From the NCBI RefSeq assembly GCF_009923995.1, contig NZ_RFSK01000012.1:1-64000 (forward strand): DNA of 64,000 nucleotides. The letters are read 5' to 3'. The stretch comes from Janthinobacterium sp. (GTDB lineage Bacteria; Pseudomonadota; Gammaproteobacteria; Burkholderiales; Burkholderiaceae_D). Position numbers and translations under genes: made by a program. Shown here piece by piece: positions 1 through 7,470 of the stretch (position 1 is its first letter; every line of letters begins with the position of its first letter). Below the pieces are notes generated by a model. That model saw only the letters and a program-made list of their open reading frames with translations, was not told the origin of the DNA and made no database searches.

Positions 1-18
1 GCCATCTTGCAAGATGGC
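1..18. terminator. Perfect 18-bp palindrome after hpt stop
   Basis: The first 18 bases form an uninterrupted palindrome (arm GCCATCTTG and its complement), directly abutting the stop codon of the minus-strand hpt gene. It could be the stem of an hpt terminator. The window edge hides whether a U-tract follows, so this stays tentative. Confidence 0.4.
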
Positions 19-612
19 TTATTCCTGCTTCAAATCCTCGGGCTTGATGGCCCACAGGCCCGGCAGGTTGCGCCAGTAGCCATACGCGTCCATGCCGAAG
101 CCGACGACGAAGCGGTTCGGGATGACCAAACCGACGATATCGGCTTGTACAGGTTTCTTCTTGCCGATGGCCTTGTCCGCAAACACGGCCAGGATCACTT
201 CGGAGGCGCCCATGTCCAGCAGGCGCTGCTTGACGTGCGCCAGGGTTTCGCCTTCGTCCAAGATATCGTCGAGCACGATCACGGTGCGGCCCGATACATT
301 CGAGCGGGGGATGACTTTCCACACCACTTCGCCGCCCTTGTCGTCGTCGCCATAGCGGCTGACGTGGATGTAGTCGAATTCGAGCGGGAAGCTCAGTTGC
401 GGCAGCAGGTTGCCCGTAAAGACGACGGCGCCGCCCATCACGCCCAGCACCAGAGGGAACTCTTTCGAGTCGTCGGCGTTGAAGCGCGTGTTGAGCACAT
501 CGGCCATGCGCGTGATCGACGCCTGCACGGTATCTTGGTCGAACAGCAGTTCCGCGTTCTTGATCAGGTCACGGGCACGGTTGTGATGAAATTCTTGCAT
601 GGACTCTTGCAT
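19..612 (-). CDS. hpt: Hypoxanthine-guanine phosphoribosyltransferase
   Basis: Purine salvage enzyme of the cytoplasm that converts hypoxanthine or guanine plus PRPP to IMP or GMP. The 197-residue product has the type I phosphoribosyltransferase PRPP-binding motif VIVLDDILDEGET at residues 111-123, preceded by the usual hydrophobic strand, and an N-terminal flexible-loop region with GVMGGAVVF near residue 57. Length fits the family. A second in-frame ATG five codons in (position 600) is equally possible because neither start has a strong ribosome binding site. It lies 51 bases downstream of the paaK-like gene on the same strand, so it may be read from the end of that operon or from its own promoter. 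Confidence 0.9.
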   Translation of the reverse strand: MQESMQEFHHNRARDLIKNAELLFDQDTVQASITRMADVLNTRFNADDSKEFPLVLGVMGGAVVFTGNLLPQLSFPLEFDYIHVSRYGDDDKGGEVVWKVIPRSNVSGRTVIVLDDILDEGETLAHVKQRLLDMGASEVILAVFADKAIGKKKPVQADIVGLVIPNRFVVGFGMDAYGYWRNLPGLWAIKPEDLKQE

Positions 613-663
613 GGCGATGAATGGGGCTGATGATGAATGCGGGTATTATCCCGCAAATCGGCC

Positions 664-1920
664 TTATTTGTAATCGCGCATGTCGTCGATGATTTTCCCA
701 TCCTGCGCCAGGCTGCCCACGGCCACCAGTACGACGTCTCCCCGCAGCTTGGTCAGTTCGCGTATCGACCCGATGATGGCCTCCGTGCCGCTGGCGTCAT
801 GGGGATCGTCGACTTCGCAATGCAAAGTCATCTCGTCGTTGGCCATGCGCCCGGACACCACCAGCCGTGCCTTCCTGATCTGCGGATGGCGGCGCGCGAT
901 CTCATGTACCTGCGACGGGTGCACGAACATGGCGCGCACCTTGGTGGTCTGGTCGGCGCGCCCCATCCAGCCCTTAATGCGCGTATTCGTGCGCCCGCAT
1001 GGCGAATCCGGCGCATCCGTCAGCACGGCCGACAAGTCTCCCGTGGCAAAGCGGATCAGCGGATAGTCGGCATTGAAGACGGTGACGACGACCTCGCCCA
1101 CTTCGCCCGGTGCGACGGGCGTGCCGCTGCCCGGATGGACGATTTCCAGCAGCACGTTCTCGTCGATGACCATGCCCGGATTGAGCTTGCCATTACTCGC
1201 CGTTTCATAGGCGATGCTGCCGATGTCGGCTGAGGCATAGGTCTGGAACACGTGCGGCACGCCGTTCGCTGCAAACCAGCTGCGCAGGGACTCGGGCAAG
1301 GCTTCTGCGCCCATCACGGCCTTGGTGACGCTGCTGATGTCGGCGCCCATCTCGCGCGCCTTTTCGATGATCAGTTTCAGGAATGACGGCGTGCCGATAT
1401 ACGTGTCCGGCTTCAGATCCATCATCGCCTGCACCTGCATTTCCGTCTGGCCGATGCCGGCCGGGATGACGGTGCAGCCGATGCGTGCGGCACCGCCTTC
1501 GACCATGAAGGCGGCCGGCGTGAAGTGGTACGAAAAGCAGTTTTGCAGCAGGCCGCCGGCGCGCACGCCGGCTGCGTACATGGGCCGCGCGAAGCGCCAC
1601 CAGTCGGGCCCCCGGCCTTCCGGGTCGAAGATGGGACCGGGCGAAACAAACACGCGCGACAGGGCGTTCTTCGGCGTCGTGTTCAAACCGCCGAACGGCA
1701 GGACATCGTGCTGCAATTGCTTGAGGTCGGACTTGCGCGTCACGGGCAGTTGCGCCAGCGCCGTGCGGCTGGTGATGCTGGCCGCATCGATGCCATCGAG
1801 GATGCGGGCCCAGCCCGGCGCCTGTTGCGCGCGCGCGATCAGCTGCGGCAGGGCGGCCATCAATTCGCGTTCGCGTGCGTCGGGCGCGCGCGTTTCCAGA
1901 CTGTCGAGCGTATCGGTCAT
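664..1920 (-). CDS. Phenylacetate-CoA ligase family adenylate-forming enzyme
   Basis: Predicted cytoplasmic acyl- or aryl-CoA ligase of the PaaK branch of the ANL superfamily (418 residues; PaaK enzymes are about 430). Visible family motifs are YASADIG at residues 228-234 and FATGDL at 291-296, the adenylate-binding and hinge regions. The Ser/Thr/Gly-rich P-loop normally found in PaaK is not recognisable: the matching stretch near residues 90-100 reads VFVSPGPIFDP. Substrate is therefore uncertain, and phenylacetate is only a family label. The start codon lies 1 base from the stop of the upstream MmcQ gene, so it is the last clear member of the Liv transporter operon. This suggests that it activates an imported acid or its breakdown product. 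Confidence 0.8.
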   Translation of the reverse strand: MTDTLDSLETRAPDARERELMAALPQLIARAQQAPGWARILDGIDAASITSRTALAQLPVTRKSDLKQLQHDVLPFGGLNTTPKNALSRVFVSPGPIFDPEGRGPDWWRFARPMYAAGVRAGGLLQNCFSYHFTPAAFMVEGGAARIGCTVIPAGIGQTEMQVQAMMDLKPDTYIGTPSFLKLIIEKAREMGADISSVTKAVMGAEALPESLRSWFAANGVPHVFQTYASADIGSIAYETASNGKLNPGMVIDENVLLEIVHPGSGTPVAPGEVGEVVVTVFNADYPLIRFATGDLSAVLTDAPDSPCGRTNTRIKGWMGRADQTTKVRAMFVHPSQVHEIARRHPQIRKARLVVSGRMANDEMTLHCEVDDPHDASGTEAIIGSIRELTKLRGDVVLVAVGSLAQDGKIIDDMRDYK

Positions 1921-1921
1921 G

Positions 1922-2275
1922 TTACGGATTCTCCAATGTCAATTGCAGTTTTTTCGTCAGCCCAGCAACAATCAGGCGATATGAACGGTGCAGCAGAGCG
2001 GCCATTTCAGCGTCGTCGAGGGCGTCGGGACTGGCGACCAGCACCCACCCAGCCCGCGCTAGGTAGGGCGCCGGGCGAAAGCCGGGGCGGTCCGTCAGTT
2101 CCAGGAAGCGTTCCGCATCGACCTTGAAGCTGATGCCGCGCGTGCTGCCGGCTTCCGCGCCGCACAGGGCGAACATCTTGCCGCCGACAGAAAACGCCAG
2201 CACGTTCGTCCATTTGATGTCTTCTGTCGCGCCGGGAAAGCCGCGGCAGACTGCTTTCGCCCGCTCCAGGTCCAT
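1922..2275 (-). CDS. MmcQ/YjbR family protein
   Basis: Small soluble protein of 117 residues. It resembles the MmcQ/YjbR family: an N-terminal helix with the CRGFPGATEDIKW pattern, then a KMFAL strand and a C-terminal RSYRLIVAGLTKK segment. The family has a CyaY-like fold and is usually called DNA-binding, but its role is not established. It is packed between livF (15 bases upstream) and the paaK-like gene (1 base downstream), so it is co-transcribed with a transport and CoA-ligation operon, an unusual place for a supposed DNA-binding protein. Confidence 0.8.
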   Translation of the reverse strand: MDLERAKAVCRGFPGATEDIKWTNVLAFSVGGKMFALCGAEAGSTRGISFKVDAERFLELTDRPGFRPAPYLARAGWVLVASPDALDDAEMAALLHRSYRLIVAGLTKKLQLTLENP

Positions 2276-2290
2276 GTCTTGCCTCCCGCG

Positions 2291-3136
2291 TCAGGCCAGC
2301 CAGCGTTTGCGGCGGCGGTAGAACTTCATGTCGCGGAAGCTCTTGCGCCCGGCGCTGGACACGCCCAGGTAAAACTCCTTGACGTCTTCATTGCTGGCCA
2401 GTTCCTGGGCTTGCCCTTCCATCACGACACGCCCGTTTTCCAGGATGTAGCCGAAGTCGGCGTAGCGCAGGGCCACGTTGGTATTCTGTTCGGCCAGCAG
2501 GAACGACACGTTTTCCTTGTGGTTCAGGTCCTTGACGATGCCGAAGATCTCGTCGACGATCTGCGGCGCGATGCCCATCGACGGCTCGTCCAGTAAAATC
2601 ATCGACGGCTTGGCCATCAGCGCGCGGCCGATGGCGCACATCTGCTGCTCGCCGCCCGAGGTATAGCCGGCCTGGCTGCTGCGCCGCGTTTTCAGGCGCG
2701 GAAAATAGTGGTACACCTTGTCCAGCGCCTCTTTCAATTCGCCACGCGACAGGCTGCGCGTGTAGGCGCCCGTCAGCAGGTTTTCCTCGATCGTCAGGTG
2801 GCCGAAGCAGTGGCGTCCCTCCATCACCTGTGACAGGCCCCGCTTCACCAGTTCATTCGGCGTCAATTGGTCCACGCGCTCGCCCTTGAACTGGACTTCG
2901 CCCTTGGTGACGTCGCCCCGCTCGCCGCGCAGCAGGGTCGAGATGGTTTTCAGGGTGGTCGACTTGCCGGCGCCGTTCGCGCCCAAGAGCGCCACGATCT
3001 TGCCTTGCGGCACTTGCAGCGACACGCCTTTCAGGACCAGGATCACGTGGTCGTAGATGACTTCGATATTGTTCACCGACAGGTAGGGTGGCGGTGCGTC
3101 CGCCTGGGGCGGCGATTGCGTGGCAGTGTGGGTCAT
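2291..3136 (-). CDS. livF: Branched-chain amino acid type ABC transporter ATPase, LivF-like
   Basis: Second ATP-binding subunit of a Liv/HAAT-type importer (281 residues). Walker A GANGAGKS is at residues 52-59. The ABC signature SGGEQQ and Walker B MILLDEP follow in order. The protein carries about 20 basic residues after the usual LivF end (FRDMKFYRRRKRW), longer than classical LivF. An inverted repeat in the gap to livK may separate its expression from the abundant binding protein. The clustering with two CoA ligases argues for an organic acid substrate rather than an amino acid, but that is inference. Confidence 0.9.
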   Translation of the reverse strand: MTHTATQSPPQADAPPPYLSVNNIEVIYDHVILVLKGVSLQVPQGKIVALLGANGAGKSTTLKTISTLLRGERGDVTKGEVQFKGERVDQLTPNELVKRGLSQVMEGRHCFGHLTIEENLLTGAYTRSLSRGELKEALDKVYHYFPRLKTRRSSQAGYTSGGEQQMCAIGRALMAKPSMILLDEPSMGIAPQIVDEIFGIVKDLNHKENVSFLLAEQNTNVALRYADFGYILENGRVVMEGQAQELASNEDVKEFYLGVSSAGRKSFRDMKFYRRRKRWLA

Positions 3137-3165
3137 GGCTGCTTCTTTAAAATGTTCAACACGGG

Positions 3166-3190
3166 ACCGGCGCGTCGGCGCCGATCCGGT
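3166..3190. promoter_or_regulatory. Intra-operon inverted repeat between livK and livF
   Basis: The 72-base gap between livK and livF contains ACCGG...CCGGT arms enclosing a GGCGC/GCGCC core. No U-tract follows on the minus strand. Such stem-loops after binding-protein genes commonly stabilise upstream mRNA and lower expression of the downstream ATPase. That role is inferred here. Confidence 0.45.
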
Positions 3191-3207
3191 TCTTCCCGCC
3201 TACGGCA

Positions 3208-4527
3208 TTACTTCATGCATGCCGGCGTGATCTTCTTCTCTTCCGCGTACTTGTTCGACGATTCCTCGACGAGCTTGCGCACCAGGGCCTTGTCGCCGAC
3301 GATCCACTTCGGCGTGATGGCGGTCCACTTCTTGCCATCCCACTGCTGCACCTTCACGGCGCCCGAACCTTCATGGTCGTCGCAACTGGTTTTCACGGTG
3401 GGGAACATGCCCAGCGCGCCCACGGCCTTCTGGCGCGCATCGTCGACGTTCAGGTTTTCCAGGCCCCAGCGCATCTGCTCGCCCGTGATCGGTTTGCCCT
3501 TGCCGAATTTTTCCTGCGCCGTGCGGATTGCTTCCACCCACAGGATGCCGGCCGTCACGCCACGCATGTGGTAGACGGAACCGATGCGCGACTGGTCGGC
3601 CAGGTTGCCCTTGCCGGATGCGTAGAGCTTCTTGCGGATGTCGTCCAGCACGGGGTAGTTACCCGGCGTATTGAACGTCATCGCCGTGTAGCCCTTGGCC
3701 GCGTCGCCCGATGGAATCGTGTCTTCCTCGGAGCCGGCCCACCAGACGCCCAGCATTTTGTCGCGCGGGAAGCCGTTGCGCTGCGCCGTCTTGATGGCCA
3801 CGGAATTCATCACGCCCCAGCCCCACAGGATCACGTGATCCGGCTTGGCCTGGCGGATCTGCAGCCATTGCGACTGCTGTTCGCTGCCTGGCGGCGCGAC
3901 GGGAATTTTCACCAGTTCGAAACCGTACTGTTTCGACAGCGCTTCGAGCACGGGCAACGGCTCCTTGCCGAAGGCCGAATCGTGGTACAGGTGGACGATT
4001 TTTTTCCCTTTCAGCTTGTCCATGCCGCCATCCTTGTCGCCCAGGTACTTGATCATGGCGGCGGCCTGGCTCCAGTAGCTGGAGATCAGCGGATAGACAT
4101 ACGGGAAGACCTTGCCGTTGGCGGCGTCCGAGCGGCCGTAACCGATCATCGTCATGGGGATCTTGTCCTGTGCCACGCGGTCCAGGATGCCGTAGGCGAC
4201 GCCCGTGGACAGGGTTTCCACCAGGGTGGCGCCGCCCTGCTTGGTTTTCAGGCGTTCGTAGCACTCCACGCCGCGCGACGGGTTGTACTCCGTTTCGCAC
4301 TCTTCCCAGCTGATCTTCACGCCATTCACGCCGCCGGCCTGGTTGACCAGGTTGAAGTAGTCGATGATGCCGCCGTAGAAGCCGGAACCGCCGGCCGCGT
4401 AGGGACCCACGCGGTAGGACGGCAGGGCGATGTACTGTTCCTTGTCCTGTGCCTGCGCGCTGCCGGCCATGGTGAGTGCGGCACTGGCGATGGCGGCGGC
4501 CAGCATGAGCGATTGGATGTGTTTCAT
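3208..4527 (-). CDS. livK: ABC transporter periplasmic substrate-binding protein (Liv/HAAT family)
   Basis: Periplasmic binding protein of 439 residues that delivers substrate to the LivHM/LivGF complex. It starts with a Sec signal peptide (MKHIQS, a hydrophobic Ala-rich core and an AQA-Q cleavage site near residue 27). The mature part has the type I periplasmic-binding-protein pattern with GGVNG near residue 67 and repeated Rossmann-like strands. It is longer than the leucine-binding protein (about 370 residues) and closer to the subfamily found beside acyl-CoA and aryl-CoA ligases in other Proteobacteria. Substrate is not identifiable from sequence. Confidence 0.88.
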   Translation of the reverse strand: MKHIQSLMLAAAIASAALTMAGSAQAQDKEQYIALPSYRVGPYAAGGSGFYGGIIDYFNLVNQAGGVNGVKISWEECETEYNPSRGVECYERLKTKQGGATLVETLSTGVAYGILDRVAQDKIPMTMIGYGRSDAANGKVFPYVYPLISSYWSQAAAMIKYLGDKDGGMDKLKGKKIVHLYHDSAFGKEPLPVLEALSKQYGFELVKIPVAPPGSEQQSQWLQIRQAKPDHVILWGWGVMNSVAIKTAQRNGFPRDKMLGVWWAGSEEDTIPSGDAAKGYTAMTFNTPGNYPVLDDIRKKLYASGKGNLADQSRIGSVYHMRGVTAGILWVEAIRTAQEKFGKGKPITGEQMRWGLENLNVDDARQKAVGALGMFPTVKTSCDDHEGSGAVKVQQWDGKKWTAITPKWIVGDKALVRKLVEESSNKYAEEKKITPACMK

Positions 4528-4591
4528 TGTGTCTCCTCTTGTTTTATTTGGTTTTCAACAGAACCGACATCTGACTGCAAGGTACAAATTC

Positions 4592-5650
4592 TTAATGCGG
4601 GAAAGGCCACAAACGCAGTTTTTCTTTCGCGATCTGCCACAGCCTGGCCAGGCCGTGCGGCTCGACGATCAGGAAGAAGATGATCAGCGCACCGAACACC
4701 ATCAATTCCAGGTTCGAGGCCACGCTGGTGGGCAGCGCCAGGCCATGCGCGATGGTGTTCAGGAAGACGGGCAGCAGCACGATGAAGGCCGCGCCCAGGA
4801 AGGAGCCGAGGATCGAACCGACGCCGCCGATGATGATCATGAACAGGATGCGGAAGGACAGGTCCAGGTTGTACGCTTCCGGCTCCACCGTGCCCAGGTA
4901 GGCATACGCATACAGCGCGCCGGCCACGCCGCAGTAGAACGAGCTGACGGCAAACGCCAGCAGCTTGGTGCGCATCAGGCGGAAACCGATCACTTCGGCC
5001 GCCATGTCCATGTCGCGCACGGCCATCCACGAGCGGCCCACGTTCGAGCGGATCATGTTCTTGGCCAGCAGCGCCATGCCGGCCACGATGGCCAGCACCA
5101 GCAGGTATTTGCTTTGCGGCGTGTCGAACTGGTAGCCGAGGATGCTCATCTTCTGCACCGTGATCACGCCCGAGGAACTGTAGTTGGTCAGGTACGGGAT
5201 CTTGGTCAGGCACCAGACGACGAAGAACTGCGTCGCCAGCGTCGACGCGGCCAGGTAGAAGCCGCGGATGCGCAGGGAAGGCAGGCCGAAGGCGATGCCC
5301 ACCATGGCCGCGCACAGGCCGCCGAGGATGAATGACACGAGCAGCGGCAAGCCGGGCAGGCGCGCCATGAAGTTATACGAGGCAAAGGCGCCAACGGCCA
5401 TGAAGGCGGCCGTGCCCAGCGACAGCTGGCCCGCGTAGCCCGTCAGGATGTTCAGGCCCAGCGCCGCCAGGGCGAAGATCAGGAAGGGGATCAGAATCGC
5501 CGAGAGCATGTACGGCGAGGCGAAATACGGCAGGATGAACACGGCGGCGATCAATGTCGCCGTCAATGCCAGGCGGTCTTGCCGGATCGGGAAGATCTGG
5601 TTGTCCGCCTGGTAGCTGGTCTTGAATTGTCCTGCTTCACGATAAATCAT
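4592..5650 (-). CDS. livM: Branched-chain amino acid type ABC transporter permease, LivM-like
   Basis: Inner-membrane permease of 352 residues with eight to ten hydrophobic segments. The family stretch GLNILTGYAGQLSLGTAAFMAVGA is near residues 64-87 and GGVGSILGSFLGAAF near 275. It pairs with LivH to form the transmembrane channel. It sits between livH upstream and livK downstream on the minus strand with short gaps, in the standard order for this transporter type. Confidence 0.9.
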   Translation of the reverse strand: MIYREAGQFKTSYQADNQIFPIRQDRLALTATLIAAVFILPYFASPYMLSAILIPFLIFALAALGLNILTGYAGQLSLGTAAFMAVGAFASYNFMARLPGLPLLVSFILGGLCAAMVGIAFGLPSLRIRGFYLAASTLATQFFVVWCLTKIPYLTNYSSSGVITVQKMSILGYQFDTPQSKYLLVLAIVAGMALLAKNMIRSNVGRSWMAVRDMDMAAEVIGFRLMRTKLLAFAVSSFYCGVAGALYAYAYLGTVEPEAYNLDLSFRILFMIIIGGVGSILGSFLGAAFIVLLPVFLNTIAHGLALPTSVASNLELMVFGALIIFFLIVEPHGLARLWQIAKEKLRLWPFPH

Positions 5651-5719
5651 GGGGTGTCCTTTGCGGTGGAGCGATTGCGTTGTGCGCGGTATGCATGTTG
5701 CGACGACGGCGGTGCGGCG

Positions 5720-6622
5720 TCAGATGCGCCGGATGATGCGTTCGCCGAACAGGCCTTCCGGGCGCACCAGCAGGAACAGCAGGGCCAGCACGTACGGGAA
5801 CCAGCCTTCGATGCCGCCGCCCACCATGGGACCCAGATAGACTTCGGCCAGCTTTTCCGACGCGCCGATGATCAAGCCGCCGACGATGGCGCCCGGCACG
5901 GAGGTAAAGCCGCCGAGGATCAACACGGGCAGCGCTTTCAAGGCGATGAAGGTCAGCGCGAACTGCACGCCGTTGCGCGCGCCCCACAGCAGGCCCGCCA
6001 CCATGGCCACCAGCCCTGCCACGCCCCACACGACGGCCCAGATGCGCTGCAGCGGAATGCCCACGGCCAGCGCCGCCTGGTGGTCGTCGGCGACGGCGCG
6101 CAGGGCGCGGCCCACCTTGGTTTTCGAGAACAGCAGGGCCAGGCAAATCACCAGCAGGGCGCAGATGCCGGCCGCCACCACGTCGAACTGCGAGACGATG
6201 ATGTTGAAATGGTCCATCAGGAAGGGCATCGGCACGTCTTCGATGGGCAGGTCCAGTTTGTGCACCTGCGAGCCCCACATCAGCTGGGCCAGGCCTTCGA
6301 TGAAAAAGGTCAGGCCGATGGTGGCCATGAAGAGGGTGATCTCGGGTTGGTTGACGAGGGGCCGCAAGACCACCCGTTCGATCGCCATGCCCAGAACGAT
6401 CATGGTGACCATCGTCAGCGGAATGGCCAGCCACAGCGACAGGCCGAACTTGTCCATGAAACCGACGCAGGTGAGGGCGGCGAAGAAGACCATCGCGCCC
6501 TGCGCGAAATTGAAGACGCCCGAAGCCTTGTAGATCAATACAAAGCCGATGGCCACCAGCGCGTACATGACGCCCGACAGCAGGCCGCCGATCAGCACTT
6601 CAAAGAAGAAATTGATATTCAT
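5720..6622 (-). CDS. livH: Branched-chain amino acid type ABC transporter permease, LivH-like
   Basis: Inner-membrane permease of 300 residues, partner of LivM. I chose the start at 6622 (protein beginning MNINFFFE). The open frame runs much further upstream, but that part lies antisense-free inside livG in another frame and looks unlike a membrane protein. From the chosen start the sequence opens with the LivH pattern GLLSGVMYALVAIGFVLIYK and contains GGFTSVPGAIVGGLIIG near residue 225. The gap to livG is 14 bases. Confidence 0.92.
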   Translation of the reverse strand: MNINFFFEVLIGGLLSGVMYALVAIGFVLIYKASGVFNFAQGAMVFFAALTCVGFMDKFGLSLWLAIPLTMVTMIVLGMAIERVVLRPLVNQPEITLFMATIGLTFFIEGLAQLMWGSQVHKLDLPIEDVPMPFLMDHFNIIVSQFDVVAAGICALLVICLALLFSKTKVGRALRAVADDHQAALAVGIPLQRIWAVVWGVAGLVAMVAGLLWGARNGVQFALTFIALKALPVLILGGFTSVPGAIVGGLIIGASEKLAEVYLGPMVGGGIEGWFPYVLALLFLLVRPEGLFGERIIRRI

Positions 6623-6636
6623 ACGGGTCCCGGGGA

Positions 6637-7470
6637 TTAATGGCTCGTGCCAAGGTAGGCGTTGATGACATCCTGGTTGCTGCGCACCTCGTCGGGCGTG
6701 CCGTCGCCGATCTTCCTGCCGTAGTCGAGCACCACCACGCGGTCGGAGATATCCATCACCACGCCCATGTCGTGCTCGATCAGCACGATGGTCGTGCCCA
6801 GCTGGTCGTTGACGTCGAGGATGAAGCGGCACATGTCCTGTTTTTCTTCCACGTTCATGCCGGCCATCGGTTCGTCCAGCAGCAGGATCTCCGGCTCGGC
6901 CGCCAGCGCGCGGCCCAGTTCCACGCGTTTTTGCAGGCCATAGGGCAGGCGTCCCACGGGCGTTTTGCGGATGGCCTGGATTTCCAGGAAGTCGATGATT
7001 TCTTCGGCCTTCTTGCGGTGCTCGATTTCCTCGCGCCGCGCCGGGCCCCAGTACAGGGCCTGCAGCAGGAAATTCGATTTCATTTTGAGGTTCCGCCCCG
7101 TCATGATGTTGTCGAGCACCGTCATGCCCTTGAACAGGGCGATGTTCTGGAAGGTGCGCGCGATGCCGGACTTGGCGGCCGCGTAGCAATCCATGCCGCG
7201 CCGGTGTTCGCCCCGGTAGATGATTTCGCCCTGCTGCGGGCGGTACACGCCGTTGATCACGTTGAGCATCGAGCTTTTGCCGGCGCCGTTCGGGCCGATG
7301 ATGGCGCGGATCTCATGTTGTTTGACGTCAAAGGAGATGTCGGTCAGCGCCTTCACGCCGCCGAACGACAGCGAGATGTTCTTCAGGTCGAGGATCACGG
7401 GGCCGGTCTTGCGGGCCGTGCCGAAATGGGCGTCGGGTTCGTTCATTTGCATCGTGCTGTGCTCCATCAT
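6637..7470 (-). CDS. livG: Branched-chain amino acid type ABC transporter ATPase, LivG-like
   Basis: First ATP-binding subunit of the importer (277 residues). Walker A GPNGAGKSS is at residues 59-67. Walker B is LLLDEPMAGMN and a conserved His lies in LIEHDMGVVMD, all diagnostic of LivG. Its ATG overlaps the stop codon of the upstream acyl-CoA synthetase (ATGA), implying translational coupling. Possible starts MMEHS, MEHS or MQMNE differ by a few residues. Confidence 0.92.
   Translation of the reverse strand: MMEHSTMQMNEPDAHFGTARKTGPVILDLKNISLSFGGVKALTDISFDVKQHEIRAIIGPNGAGKSSMLNVINGVYRPQQGEIIYRGEHRRGMDCYAAAKSGIARTFQNIALFKGMTVLDNIMTGRNLKMKSNFLLQALYWGPARREEIEHRKKAEEIIDFLEIQAIRKTPVGRLPYGLQKRVELGRALAAEPEILLLDEPMAGMNVEEKQDMCRFILDVNDQLGTTIVLIEHDMGVVMDISDRVVVLDYGRKIGDGTPDEVRSNQDVINAYLGTSH

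Noticed and set aside
3373-4683. 436-residue plus-strand open frame opposite livK
   Set aside because: Antisense shadow of a high-GC gene; composition is His/Arg/Val-rich, with no recognisable domain.
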